Source: Bin55 sp965205545 (GTDB lineage: Bacteria; Pseudomonadota; Gammaproteobacteria; Pseudomonadales; Azotimanducaceae). From it: a DNA stretch of 64,000 nt. Both the position numbers and the translations under genes were made by a program. A model generated the notes under the pieces. That model worked only from the letters and a program-made list of their open reading frames with translations. It was not told where the DNA came from and made no database searches. Positions 1-9,425 of this stretch are shown here, in pieces. Each line of letters begins with the position of its first letter. Within the stretch, counting starts at the first letter, position 1. The stretch covers positions 1,736,001 to 1,800,000 of the forward strand of contig OZ242170.1 of assembly GCA_965205545.1 (NCBI GenBank), written 5' to 3'.

Positions 1-906
1 CCGCCCTGGGTGGCGGTAAACCCTCTATACCAAGCCTATATCACCAAAGAAAAGCATTGGCTTTTGAAATGCATTCCTTTCTATGCCACTTGGTTCAGAT
101 TCTCGATGTTTTGGACATCAGGAGAAGGTTTGTTGTCAATGGCGAGGTGTGACACGACGTGGGAAGGGAATCCCACCTCCGTCAGCGAAGCTAACGACAA
201 CTTGCGGAAAGTGCTTACTCGAGGCATCGAGAGCCAGCTTGCCGATCGACCCGATTTGATCGCCAAGCTCACGCCAGACTATCCTCCCGCGTCAAAGCGT
301 ATGCTCATCGACGACGGGGAGTGGTATCGGTCCTTGAAAGAGGAAAAAGTGTCCGTGATCGATTCCAAGATTGAACGAATCACAGAAACAGGTTTGGCGC
401 TTTCCGACGGTTCAAAGAAAGACTACGACACGATAGTCTTTGGAACTGGCTTCCAGGCTAGTCGCTTCTTCTATCCCATGCGAATCTACGGGATGGATGG
501 CACCGAACTGCGCGAAAAATGGGGAGACGATCCTCGCGCCTATCGCGGGATCACGATTCCCAACTATCCCAACCTGTTCACACTCTATGGGCCCAACACC
601 AACATTGTTGTCAACGGAAGCATCATTTTCTTCTCCGAGTGCGAGATGGTTTACGTGCTGAGTTGCTTGCGCCATTTACTGCAACGCGGCCTCGCCTCGA
701 TGGATTGCAAGCAGGAAGTTCACGACAACTACAACGTACAGATAGATCTCGACAATCGCAACATGGCTTGGGGAGCTTCAACCGTAAATGCTTGGTACAA
801 GAATCAGCAGGGACGAGTCACACAGTGTTGGCCGGGCACACTGATTGAATTCTGGCAACAGTGCAAAGACTTCAAGGAAACTGACTACGAGTGGAGCGCC
901 CGTTAA
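1..906 (+). CDS. Flavin-containing (Baeyer-Villiger-type) monooxygenase, C-terminal part
   Basis: The reading frame is open back to base 1, so the gene starts outside the window and only about 300 C-terminal residues are visible; full-length relatives have roughly 500-650. Recognisable pieces are DYPPASKRMLIDDGEWY, typical of the middle of Baeyer-Villiger and related FAD/NADPH monooxygenases, the conserved strand-turn DTIVFGTGFQ near base 436, and NYPNLFTLYGPNTN before the C-terminal helices. Enzymes of this family use FAD, NADPH and O2 to insert oxygen into ketones or aldehydes; the substrate cannot be read from the sequence. The N-terminal FAD- and NADPH-binding motifs are not in view. The next gene is on the other strand, 69 bases away. 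Confidence 0.85.
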   Translation, partial: PPWVAVNPLYQAYITKEKHWLLKCIPFYATWFRFSMFWTSGEGLLSMARCDTTWEGNPTSVSEANDNLRKVLTRGIESQLADRPDLIAKLTPDYPPASKRMLIDDGEWYRSLKEEKVSVIDSKIERITETGLALSDGSKKDYDTIVFGTGFQASRFFYPMRIYGMDGTELREKWGDDPRAYRGITIPNYPNLFTLYGPNTNIVVNGSIIFFSECEMVYVLSCLRHLLQRGLASMDCKQEVHDNYNVQIDLDNRNMAWGASTVNAWYKNQQGRVTQCWPGTLIEFWQQCKDFKETDYEWSAR

Positions 907-975
907 AGCAGGTAGAGCTTAGAGCGAGGTAACGAGATCCGTGTTGGATCCATAGTCTGGTCTTTGCCGTACGAG

Positions 976-3210
976 TTAGTCCGCTAGCTCCACTTTGTCG
1001 ACCTTGGTGAATCCCCTCGGCAGCTTGCGTCCGCGATTGGATCGCCGCCCCACATACTCCAGAAGACGTTGCGCTGCCAGGGTCATCGTTCGTTTGCCAG
1101 AGGTAATTCGCACCGAATCTTCCGCCCCAATACTAAGCGCGTGTGTGAGTTGATCCGCGATAGTTGAGCCCTTGCCTCCAAGACCAATCAAGCCGACTCC
1201 CATACCGCGAGAGCGGGTGGGTATGGATTCCGATTCTAGAACCAGCATGCGTCCGGCATCGGTCACGAGGATGACTCTACCTTCAAGCTGGATTACAGAA
1301 GGGGGAAGCAGTTCGGCATCCGGGGATAGAACGACGACCGATTTGCCCGATTTGACCTTAACAGCATCCGAAGGCAGTCCAAGAATGAACCCCTTGCCTT
1401 GACTGTTAGCAACCAAGACGTCTTTGCCTCCACCCACCGTTAGGCCGACGAACCGCGAGTCCGGTGGCGGAGACAAGCTACTCGTCAATGGCTCTCCCTG
1501 CCCGCGAGCAGAGGGCAAACTGTGCGCACGCAATGAGTAGATTCGTCCTGTCGAATCGAAGAAAAAGCACTGATCATTGGTTCGAGCACGCACACTTGCG
1601 AGAAAACCGTCTCCCTCTCGATAGCTGAGCGCGTGCGGATCAACTTCATGCCCTTTTGCTGATCGCACCCAGCCTTTGCGAGAAAGAACAACTGTAATAG
1701 GCTCGTTGGAAATCAAGTCCATTTCGGAAAAGGCAATCGCCTCGTTAGACCCTTCTTCGATCATGGTCCGGCGTTCGTCGCCAAACTCGTCGATTACGGC
1801 CTCGATTTCCTTGCGAATCAAAGTGTTCATGCGACGAGTGGAGTTCAACGTCGAATCCAAGTCTCGGCGTTCCTCGGTCAATTTCAGCTTCTCCGACTCT
1901 AAACTTTCGTGTTCGAGTCGGGTGAGTTGGCGCACCCGCAGATCCAATATCGCGTTCGCCTGCAATTCTGTCAGCGAGAATCGTTCCCGTAGTGCCGACT
2001 TGGGATCATCTTCTTCTCGGACGATTCGAATGACTTCATCAATGTTCAGGTGCGCAACCAGTAGCCCGTCAATAATTTCCAATCTTCGATCAATTTGAGC
2101 AATCCGATAGGTGATGCGTCGGCGTACGACGAGTTTGCGAAAGCGCAACCATTCACTCAGAATCCCCTTTAGCGACAGCACCCGCGGTCGCTGATCCAAT
2201 CCAATGACGTTGAAGTTCAACCGGTAGCTGCGTTCAAGATCTGTGGTCGCATACAAATGGCTCATAAGCCTGTCTACATCCACGCGGGAAGACCGCGGAA
2301 TCAACACCAAGCGGGTGGGGTTTTCGTGGTCCGATTCGTCACGCAGATCCACTAGCATCGGCAATCGTTTCGACGCCATTTGTTGCGCGATCTGCTCAAG
2401 AATTCTTGAAGGAGAGCTTTGAAACGGAAGCTCGGTGACCACAATTTCGCCGTTTTCTCTCTCATAGTGTGCTCTGCACCGCACGACTCCCCGCCCAGAC
2501 TCGTAAGCAGCCTTGATTTCCTCCCTTGAGGAAATCACCGAACCGCCGGTCGGAAAGTCCGGACCCCGCACTATTTGCATGAGTTCGTCTATGGAAGCAC
2601 GCGGGTTCCTCAACAATTCAATGCATGCATAGCCGATTTCGCACAGATTGTGAGGCAATACATCCGTTGCCATTCCGACAGCAATTCCTGTGCTTCCATT
2701 GAGCAGCAAGAACGGAACTCGAGCGGGCAGACACACAGGTTCTTGAAGCGTCCCATCGAAATTTGGAATGAAATCAACGGTGCCTTGACCTATCTCCGCA
2801 TACAGCAGCGAAGCTTCCTTCGTGAGCCGAGCCTCTGTGTAGCGCTGTGCAGCGAAGGACTTTGGTTCATCTGGCGCACCCCAATTTCCCTGACCGTCAA
2901 CCAAGGGATAGCGAAACGAAAACGGCTGCGACATGAGCACCATGGACTCGTAGCACGCATCTTCGCCATGAGGGTGGAACTTACCCGTTACATCTCCAAT
3001 CGTACGAGCCGACTTCGCGTACTTGGCTTGATAGGTGAAACCCAGTTGTTGCATGGCATAAACGATGCGTCGTTGAACTGGTTTGAGCCCATCACCAATA
3101 AACGGCAAAGCGCGGTCATTGATGACATACATCGAATAATCGAGATACGCCTTTTCGGTATATTCGGCCAGCGCTAAGCGCTCGTCAGAATCGAACAAAT
3201 CCAGCGCCAT
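976..3210 (-). CDS. parC: DNA topoisomerase IV subunit A (ParC)
   Basis: This is the DNA breakage-reunion subunit of topoisomerase IV, which decatenates daughter chromosomes together with ParE. The 744-residue protein has the expected length. It contains LDYSMYVINDRALPFIGDGLKP near the N-terminus, the catalytic Tyr at residue 124 in AQRYTEARL (equivalent to E. coli Tyr120), and C-terminal beta-pinwheel repeats. In the quinolone-determining region the motif is HGEDACYE, so residue 84 is Asp where E. coli ParC has Ser80, while Glu88 (E. coli Glu84) is kept. The gene starts 2 bases after the parE stop and is surely co-transcribed with it. ParC is chosen over GyrA because of this coupling and the close match to the ParC QRDR context. 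Confidence 0.97.
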   Translation of the reverse strand: MALDLFDSDERLALAEYTEKAYLDYSMYVINDRALPFIGDGLKPVQRRIVYAMQQLGFTYQAKYAKSARTIGDVTGKFHPHGEDACYESMVLMSQPFSFRYPLVDGQGNWGAPDEPKSFAAQRYTEARLTKEASLLYAEIGQGTVDFIPNFDGTLQEPVCLPARVPFLLLNGSTGIAVGMATDVLPHNLCEIGYACIELLRNPRASIDELMQIVRGPDFPTGGSVISSREEIKAAYESGRGVVRCRAHYERENGEIVVTELPFQSSPSRILEQIAQQMASKRLPMLVDLRDESDHENPTRLVLIPRSSRVDVDRLMSHLYATTDLERSYRLNFNVIGLDQRPRVLSLKGILSEWLRFRKLVVRRRITYRIAQIDRRLEIIDGLLVAHLNIDEVIRIVREEDDPKSALRERFSLTELQANAILDLRVRQLTRLEHESLESEKLKLTEERRDLDSTLNSTRRMNTLIRKEIEAVIDEFGDERRTMIEEGSNEAIAFSEMDLISNEPITVVLSRKGWVRSAKGHEVDPHALSYREGDGFLASVRARTNDQCFFFDSTGRIYSLRAHSLPSARGQGEPLTSSLSPPPDSRFVGLTVGGGKDVLVANSQGKGFILGLPSDAVKVKSGKSVVVLSPDAELLPPSVIQLEGRVILVTDAGRMLVLESESIPTRSRGMGVGLIGLGGKGSTIADQLTHALSIGAEDSVRITSGKRTMTLAAQRLLEYVGRRSNRGRKLPRGFTKVDKVELAD

Positions 3211-3212
3211 AG

Positions 3213-5171
3213 CTAGGCTCCGTTTGTCAATTCAGCGTCCTGCAGCGAAAGGGGCGAAATGTCAGCGGAAGCCGTGTGGTGGAGCCCAGCCTGATCTCCC
3301 TTCGCTTCGAGCCAATTCCTTCGGTCTGCCGCTCGCTTTTTGGCAAGCATCATATCCATGACTTTGAATGTCTCGTCCGCTTGCTCGATGTAGAGTTGCG
3401 CCAATTTTCTTGTTGCTGGCGCCATGGTGGTCTCACGCAGCTGCAGAGGGTTCATCTCTCCCAGTCCCTTGAATCGCTGTACCACCGGAGTCGAGCGGGA
3501 TTTTTCTGCTACAAGGCGATCCAACACTCCTTGCTTTTCCGCATCGTCAATTGCGTAGTACACCTTTTTCCCAACATCAATTCGATAGAGGGGCGGCAGC
3601 GCAATGTACACGTGACCCGATTCGACCAAGGCGCGAAAATGCTGCAGAAAGAGCGCACAGAGAAGAGTCGCGATGTGAGCTCCGTCGGAGTCGGCATCCG
3701 CCAATATGCAAATCTTGTTGTAGCGCAAGTTGTCGAGATTCTCGCTTCCCGGCTCTACAGCGATGGCGTGTGCAATGTCCAGTACTGTCTGCGAAGCCAA
3801 CACTGAACCGGTGTCAACTTCCCATGTATTGAGGATTTTTCCCCGCAGCGGAAGCACGGCCTGAAAATCCCTGTCTCTTGCTTGCTTTGCAGATCCTCCT
3901 GCCGAGTCCCCTTCCACGAGGAAAAGTTCAGAACGCTCAGCTTCCTGCGACGTGCAGTCAGCAAGCTTGCCAGGTAAAGCTGGTCCTGACACCAAGGACT
4001 TTCGCTTGACTTTCTTGGATGCTTGAAGGCGCTTCTGTGCTGAATCTATCGCAAGTTCCGCAATGACTTCACCATCGTGCGGATGTTCGTTCAACCACAA
4101 GCTAAACGATGCCTTGGCCACGCCACCTATGAATGCCGTAGCTTCACGAGAACTCAGTCGCTCCTTGGTCTGTCCGCTAAATTGCGGATCTTCGAGTTTG
4201 GCCGAAAGAACGAATGAGCAACGGTCCAGCACGTCGTCCGCAGTTATTTTGACGCCACGAGGCAGCATCTTGCGAAAATCACAAAACTCACGCATGGCAT
4301 CGGTGAGGCCAGCTCGCAAACCGTTTACATGGGCGCCTCCTTGAGGAGTTGGTATTAGGTTTACATAGCTCTCGACAACCTGGTCCTCGCGTTCGTTTGT
4401 CCACGTTATCGCCCATTCGACGGCTTCCTTCTCTCCTTCCGCTTGGTGCGTGAAAGGTTCCTGAGGTCGACGTTCGCCCTTGATGTTTTCGGTGAGATAG
4501 CCTTCAAGACCTCGCTCATACAGCCACGTCTCAGTGTTTTTTTCGCCATCCTCGCCATAAGTCGTTAAGTTGACGGTCAATCCGCGACAAAGAATTGCTT
4601 TTGCCCGCAATACATGCCGTAACTTGGAGAGTGAGATCTGCTCCGACTCAAAGAATCCGCCATCAGGAAAAAACGTCACCACAGTGCCTGCGATTCGCTT
4701 GGCAACGCTCGCTACAACTCGCAATGGGCCTTGACTGACTCCGTTCTCGAATCTCTGAAAATAGACGTTTCCGCTCTGTCGAACCTCAACTTCCAACCAG
4801 CGTGAAAGAGCATTGACCACGGACACGCCCACACCATGCAATCCTCCCGCAAATCGGTAGGACTCGTTGTCAAATTTCGCTCCAGCATGAAGAGTCGACA
4901 TGATTAGCTCCACGCCGCTCATTTGATATTCCGGATGGACGTCAACGGGCATACCCCGACCATCGTCCGCAACGGAAATGGAACCGTCTGGCCGCAATTC
5001 GACGTCGATAAGCGAACCAAAGCCCGCCAACACCTCGTCCACGCTGTTGTCGACGACTTCCTGAATTAGGTGATTCGGACGCTGCGTATCCGTGTACATT
5101 CCGGGTCTGCGGCGCACTGGTTCCAGTCCTTCCAGGACCTCAATCGATTCGGCTGTGTATTCCTTACTCAA
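3213..5171 (-). CDS. parE: DNA topoisomerase IV subunit B (ParE)
   Basis: ATPase subunit of topoisomerase IV. The 652-residue protein shows the GHKL ATPase N-terminus (GLEPVRRRPGMYTDT, then EVVDNSVDE, then the ATP-lid glycines GGLHGVGVSVVN), a transducer domain, and the TOPRIM domain with EGDSAGGSA near residue 418 and DADSDGAHI further on. TDTQRPNHL after the RPGMY motif is the ParE rather than the GyrB form, and the GyrB-specific insertion is absent. It lies 16 bases after the cpdA stop and 2 bases before parC, giving an apparent yqiB-cpdA-parE-parC operon. In E. coli yqiA sits between cpdA and parE; it is absent here. Confidence 0.97.
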   Translation of the reverse strand: MSKEYTAESIEVLEGLEPVRRRPGMYTDTQRPNHLIQEVVDNSVDEVLAGFGSLIDVELRPDGSISVADDGRGMPVDVHPEYQMSGVELIMSTLHAGAKFDNESYRFAGGLHGVGVSVVNALSRWLEVEVRQSGNVYFQRFENGVSQGPLRVVASVAKRIAGTVVTFFPDGGFFESEQISLSKLRHVLRAKAILCRGLTVNLTTYGEDGEKNTETWLYERGLEGYLTENIKGERRPQEPFTHQAEGEKEAVEWAITWTNEREDQVVESYVNLIPTPQGGAHVNGLRAGLTDAMREFCDFRKMLPRGVKITADDVLDRCSFVLSAKLEDPQFSGQTKERLSSREATAFIGGVAKASFSLWLNEHPHDGEVIAELAIDSAQKRLQASKKVKRKSLVSGPALPGKLADCTSQEAERSELFLVEGDSAGGSAKQARDRDFQAVLPLRGKILNTWEVDTGSVLASQTVLDIAHAIAVEPGSENLDNLRYNKICILADADSDGAHIATLLCALFLQHFRALVESGHVYIALPPLYRIDVGKKVYYAIDDAEKQGVLDRLVAEKSRSTPVVQRFKGLGEMNPLQLRETTMAPATRKLAQLYIEQADETFKVMDMMLAKKRAADRRNWLEAKGDQAGLHHTASADISPLSLQDAELTNGA

Positions 5172-5187
5172 TGACCCTATCCTCTGG

Positions 5188-5928
5188 CTAAGCCGTACCT
5201 AGTCTGACTACTTCTGTCTGAATCGTTCCATCGTCAAACAACGTAAGCCATCGCCAACCGGGCGGAGCACTGTCAAAGGCGAACTGCTCAACGTCTCGTG
5301 CGAACTGCCAGCACGTCGAAGGAGTCGCCAAACATCGCACACCCTCGAACGTTCCATCGAATTCCTGATGGATGTGTCCGCACAGATAGGTCTTCGACCC
5401 TCCGGCATGTTGTTTGAGAATAGAAATTACTTGCCCTCCGTTGTCTACTCGGTGAGCGTCCAACCACTTTGCGCCTACGTCGACAATGGGATGGTGGCCT
5501 ATGACCACAACGTGGCGTTCTGTGGCAATCAAATCTGCTTCCAACTGGTCCAAGTTTTGCTGCGTCACATGGCCCGCAACCTCGCCGTCAATGTGAGTGT
5601 CCAGGCAGACAATGGTCCATGATCCCATCGTGCACGAGCCGACCGGGAAAATCTCCCTCATCAGTTCGCCAGAGTCGTGATTGCCGGGTATAACAAGTAG
5701 ATTACCAGAATATCGTGCACGTACGGCGCCAAGAAAACGTTCATAGGTTTCGCGCACTGGTTCCTGCGCGATGTCGCCTGTCGCCACAAGAATGTCTGGT
5801 GTTCTACGGGCCAGTGCCTTGTCAAGAATAGTGTTGAAGCTACTGGCAGGCGAGATGCCGTTCTTAGATGCACGTTGATCTACGAACAAGTGCGTATCAG
5901 TAACTTGCAACAGATGCAAACTACCCAT
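5188..5928 (-). CDS. cpdA: 3',5'-cyclic AMP phosphodiesterase-like metallophosphoesterase (CpdA/Icc)
   Basis: Calcineurin-type metallophosphoesterase of the CpdA family, which hydrolyses cAMP to AMP. The metal-binding motifs appear in order: DTH near residue 11, GDIAQEP near 47, GNHD near 82, GHHP near 143 and CGHIHQ near 183, which is the class III phosphodiesterase arrangement. The length of 246 residues is usual. The position between yqiB and parE matches E. coli and many other Gammaproteobacteria, which supports the orthology. cAMP as the physiological substrate is inferred from family and synteny; related enzymes hydrolyse other phosphodiesters. Confidence 0.9.
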   Translation of the reverse strand: MGSLHLLQVTDTHLFVDQRASKNGISPASSFNTILDKALARRTPDILVATGDIAQEPVRETYERFLGAVRARYSGNLLVIPGNHDSGELMREIFPVGSCTMGSWTIVCLDTHIDGEVAGHVTQQNLDQLEADLIATERHVVVIGHHPIVDVGAKWLDAHRVDNGGQVISILKQHAGGSKTYLCGHIHQEFDGTFEGVRCLATPSTCWQFARDVEQFAFDSAPPGWRWLTLFDDGTIQTEVVRLGTA

Positions 5929-5978
5929 TTGTTAGATTGTGCCCCTTCCAGTACAACGGCACACGGAGCCTCTCAGGA

Positions 5979-6434
5979 TCAGTTCGCGAGAGACAGCTTG
6001 TCGTTGCTTGACTGATCTTTGTCGGTTTGCCCTCTCCTTAGGCAAAGGGTCAGTAACTCTCCCAAGAATCGGTTGATTTGCACCTTTTCGTCTGGCGTTC
6101 GCATTTTCGTATTTGGATACTCGTAGCGCGCTGCAAATTGTCGTTGACCTTGGAAGCTAACCACTTCGGCACACTGCATGTCGTGATAGGCACGCACTAC
6201 CAGCATCAGGTCGCGAATTCCCGCTGGCATGCGTTGGAAAATTGTCACCGTGGTTGTATAACGGCAATCCTCCGATATTGCGAACCGAATTGCCTCTCCC
6301 ACTGAGTTCACTAGTACCGAGATCTCCCTCAGTTCTCCTGAACCGAGATCCATCATGAGTTTGCACAAACGCGCGTAATTCGCATCGCATTCCGCAAGAT
6401 GCGAAAACAGGTCGAAGCGATAGCGTCTGGACAA
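5979..6434 (-). CDS. yqiB: DUF1249 family protein (YqiB)
   Basis: A 151-residue protein with the DUF1249/YqiB pattern: CDANYARL near the N-terminus, CRYTTTVTI, then MLVVRAYHDMQCAEV and RYEYPNTKMRTPDEKVQINRFL. These line up with E. coli YqiB motifs such as SRYTTLVTI and DEKHQINQFL. The molecular function is unknown. The start is a TTG codon with GGAG nine bases upstream; no better ATG exists in frame. It is the first gene of the apparent yqiB-cpdA-parE-parC operon and is 50 bases from cpdA. No signal peptide or membrane segment is visible, so it is probably cytosolic. Confidence 0.9.
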   Translation of the reverse strand: MSRRYRFDLFSHLAECDANYARLCKLMMDLGSGELREISVLVNSVGEAIRFAISEDCRYTTTVTIFQRMPAGIRDLMLVVRAYHDMQCAEVVSFQGQRQFAARYEYPNTKMRTPDEKVQINRFLGELLTLCLRRGQTDKDQSSNDKLSLAN

Positions 6435-6599
6435 CTTTGAATCTCCAACAAGCGGCCAAAGTGTGCTATTGATTGTAATCGTTACAGGCGTTCTGAAGGC
6501 ATGAAATTTTCTAATGCTGAGTGTGCTGGCGGTCTCTAGCCAAGGATTTTCTCATGCCCCAGAAAATCGTCGCTAACCTCAGCACAACCAATGCCTACA

Positions 6600-6634
6600 A
6601 ATACCCATCAACGACAATGTCGCTGATGGGTATT
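6600..6634. repeat. Perfect hairpin-forming inverted repeat
   Basis: AATACCCATCA (6600-6610) pairs exactly with TGATGGGTATT (6624-6634), and inside it CGAC pairs with GTCG around an AAT loop, with one mismatched pair between the two stems. It lies in the yqiB-katG intergenic region. There is no T-run after either arm, so it is not a classical intrinsic terminator in either direction. It could be a REP-like element, an RNA structure or a remnant. Confidence 0.6.
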
Positions 6635-6910
6635 CATTCGAGGATTCACACACAAACTGAGTCGAACAACTGGCCATTGCTGTGACTGCCGCAACAGCGT
6701 GTTGCCAATTGCCTTCGTTGTTGGCCTACCTATCTCGACTAGCAGCCTAGGTTGATGGACTGTAGATCAAGTGCCATGCCGATGCTACGGGACTTCAAAA
6801 ACACGTAGCAACAAACCTTGCAAGATGCAAACGCGGTGACTTCTCTCGCAAGTGCTTGCACAGTAGATAGCAGCAACAAAATTGCTTAAACTAACCCGCA
6901 AAATCCAAAT

Positions 6911-6927
6911 GACATTCTGTGAATGTC
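6911..6927. promoter_or_regulatory. Inverted repeat upstream of katG (candidate operator or leader hairpin)
   Basis: GACATTC-TGT-GAATGTC is a perfect 7-base inverted repeat with a 3-base centre. It ends 25 bases before the katG start codon. The position suits a regulator binding site or a small hairpin in the mRNA leader. It does not spell out a recognisable OxyR or Fur box, so the regulator is unknown. Confidence 0.35.
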
Positions 6928-6952
6928 GAAGCAAGAATATGGAGATTAACCT

Positions 6953-9145
6953 ATGACTGAGGCCAGTAAATGCCCGGTGGCGCATGGCTTGGGGAAGAAA
7001 GCGCCAAGCGACGGCACTACAAACCGAGATTGGTGGCCGAACCAGCTAAATGTCAATATCCTGCACCAACATGCTTCGGAATCCAAACCAACCAACGGCT
7101 TCGACTACGCGGCCGAGTTCGCAACACTGGATTATTTCGCGGTAAAGAACGATCTATACGAACTCATGACCAACTCGCAAGAGTGGTGGCCTGCCGACTA
7201 CGGTCACTACGGTCCGCTATTTATCCGAATGGCTTGGCACGCGGCAGGGACTTATCGCGTTGGTGACGGTCGTGGTGGCGCAGGTACTGGAAACTTGCGT
7301 TTTCCACCAGTCAACAGTTGGCCGGACAATGGAAATCTAGACAAGGCAGTTCGATTGCTGTGGCCGGTCAAACAAAAATATGGCAAGAAAATTTCCTGGG
7401 GCGACCTTCTGATCTTGGCCGGAAACTGCGCGCTCGAATCGATGGGATTCAAGACATTTGGATTCGGTGGTGGACGCGAAGACGTATGGCAATCCGAGGA
7501 AGACATCTATTGGGGTTCCGAGACCGAATGGCTGGGAGACAACCGCTACACGGGAGTACGAGACTTGGAGAAACCCCTCGGCGCTGTGCAAATGGGTTTG
7601 ATCTACGTCAATCCGCAAGGACCAAACGGCAATCCAGATCCCGTCAAGTCAGGAGTCGATATTCGTGAAACATTTGCTCGCATGGCCATGAATGACGAGG
7701 AGACCGTCGCTCTCACTGCCGGCGGTCATACCTTCGGCAAGTGCCATGGCGCGGCCGCTGAAGCGTCGCTCGCGTCGGAGCCGGAAGGCGCACCAATCGA
7801 ACAGCAGGGGCTCGGTTGGAAGAGCAGCAACGGATCGGGAGTCGCCGGTGACGCGATAACCAGTGGCTTGGAAGGTGCATGGACGGACAATCCCACAACA
7901 TGGGACAACGGCTACTTTGACAATCTCTTTGGATACGAGTGGGAGCTGACAAAGAGCCCCGCAGGAGCGCATCAATGGATTCCAGCAAATGGTGAAGCAG
8001 CGGAAGCAGTGCCGGACGCGCACGATCCAACGAAACGACACGCACCAATAATGACCACTGCCGACATGGCGATGAGAGTGGATCCCGCCTACGAACCAAT
8101 TTCTCGTGGTTTCCACGCGGATCCAGACAAGTTCGCGGATGCGTTCGGGCGCGCTTGGTTCAAGTTGACCCACCGAGACATGGGACCTCGAAGCAGATAT
8201 TTAGGACCTGAAGTTCCCGAAGAGGAGTTGGTTTGGCAGGATCCGGTTCCCTCAGTCGACCACGAATTGATTGATGGGCAGGACGTAGACAATCTCAAGC
8301 AGAAAATCCTTGCGTCGGGATTGTCGGTATCCCAGCTTGTTTCAGCTGCATGGGCTTCGGCTTCAACTTTCCGTGGTTCCGACAAGCGCGGCGGAGCAAA
8401 TGGTGGACGTGTCCGCTTGACACCTCAAATCGATTGGGAAGCCAACAATCCAGATGATCTTAGAGCAGTTGTGCAGACGCTTGAGGGAATACAGGAACGC
8501 TTTAACAGCTCAACGTCCAATGGCAAAGCAGTCTCGATGGCCGACCTACTTGTCTTGGCGGGTGGCGCAGCCATTGAACATGCAGCCAAAGCTGCCGGGT
8601 ACGACGTTTCTGTCCCCTTCACACCAGGTCGAACCGACGCGTCAGCTGAACAAACCGACACGGAATCATTCGGTCATTTGGAACCGACTGCGGATGGCTT
8701 CCGCAACTACATTAAAGATGGACACACGGCGTCGCAGGAACAGCTGCTAATCGATCGGGCTCAGTTGTTGACTGTCTCGGCACCTGAATTGACCGTCTTG
8801 ATAGGTGGACTGCGGGTACTGGATGCCAATACGGGTGGATCGCAACACGGTGTGTTCACCAAACGACCCGGTGTTTTGTCCAATGACTTCTTCGTGAACC
8901 TGCTCGATATGAGCACGGACTGGGTTCCGACTTCGGATGCGTGCGAACTGTTCGAGGGGCGTGACCGCTCTACGGGCGAAGTCAAGTGGACCGGTACTCG
9001 AGTCGACCTCATACTCGGGTCAAACTCCCAGTTGCGTGCACTATCCGAATACTACGGCTGTTCGGATTCTGAGAAACAGTTCGTCGAGGACTTCGTCGCT
9101 GCATGGGACAAGGTGATGAATCTCGACCGCTTCGAGCTCGCGTAG
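6953..9145 (+). CDS. katG: Catalase-peroxidase KatG
   Basis: Bifunctional haem catalase-peroxidase that removes hydrogen peroxide. The 730-residue protein has the normal two-domain length. The distal haem side is in MAWHAAGTYR with Trp95 and His96, and the proximal ligand is His259 in AGGHTFGK. The residues forming the Met-Tyr-Trp adduct needed for catalase activity are present as Trp95, Tyr218 and Met244, with the same spacing as in M. tuberculosis KatG (Trp107, Tyr229, Met255). No signal peptide is seen, so it is cytosolic. GGAG precedes the ATG. It stands alone with its own terminator. No oxyR or furA is adjacent. Confidence 0.98.
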   Translation: MTEASKCPVAHGLGKKAPSDGTTNRDWWPNQLNVNILHQHASESKPTNGFDYAAEFATLDYFAVKNDLYELMTNSQEWWPADYGHYGPLFIRMAWHAAGTYRVGDGRGGAGTGNLRFPPVNSWPDNGNLDKAVRLLWPVKQKYGKKISWGDLLILAGNCALESMGFKTFGFGGGREDVWQSEEDIYWGSETEWLGDNRYTGVRDLEKPLGAVQMGLIYVNPQGPNGNPDPVKSGVDIRETFARMAMNDEETVALTAGGHTFGKCHGAAAEASLASEPEGAPIEQQGLGWKSSNGSGVAGDAITSGLEGAWTDNPTTWDNGYFDNLFGYEWELTKSPAGAHQWIPANGEAAEAVPDAHDPTKRHAPIMTTADMAMRVDPAYEPISRGFHADPDKFADAFGRAWFKLTHRDMGPRSRYLGPEVPEEELVWQDPVPSVDHELIDGQDVDNLKQKILASGLSVSQLVSAAWASASTFRGSDKRGGANGGRVRLTPQIDWEANNPDDLRAVVQTLEGIQERFNSSTSNGKAVSMADLLVLAGGAAIEHAAKAAGYDVSVPFTPGRTDASAEQTDTESFGHLEPTADGFRNYIKDGHTASQEQLLIDRAQLLTVSAPELTVLIGGLRVLDANTGGSQHGVFTKRPGVLSNDFFVNLLDMSTDWVPTSDACELFEGRDRSTGEVKWTGTRVDLILGSNSQLRALSEYYGCSDSEKQFVEDFVAAWDKVMNLDRFELA

Positions 9146-9159
9146 ACTACAAATTGACA

Positions 9160-9191
9160 GGGCGTTCTACCGTCGGGTGGAACGCCCTTTT
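9160..9191 (+). terminator. Intrinsic terminator after katG
   Basis: GGGCGTTCTACC (9160-9171) pairs with GGTGGAACGCCC (9176-9187), with one G-T wobble and a 4-base loop, followed directly by TTTT. It begins 14 bases after the katG stop codon. Confidence 0.85.
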
Positions 9192-9425
9192 CCATTGCAG
9201 GTGTATGCCGCAATTGCCTCTGGTGGAAACCTCCGCTTCAATGAGCTGATTGCGTCGATTCACTGATCAAGACCGATTGATGGCTATTTGGAGCCTGGGC
9301 CATCGAGTGAATTGATCCTTTTTGCAAGTCTGTAACCGGCACAATCACGCAAGCGAACATTAAGTCGAAACGTACGTTGCAGTTCTCGAATTCGAGCCGA
9401 CGCGCTTGTTAGGTTTAGAGGTCTC

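Larger units (their letters stand above)
6435..6952. other. Intergenic region between yqiB and katG
   Basis: 518 bases between divergent genes. No open frame here looks coding. It holds a strong hairpin at 6600-6634 and a shorter inverted repeat just upstream of katG (both listed separately). The promoters of yqiB and katG should lie here, but I cannot assign -35/-10 boxes with confidence. Confidence 0.6.

Noticed and set aside
7649..8173. 174-codon minus-strand frame inside katG, and other long antisense frames in ahcY, lpxD, parC and mutS
   Set aside because: They lie fully inside strongly conserved genes and have compositions rich in Arg, Ser, His and Cys typical of shadow frames.
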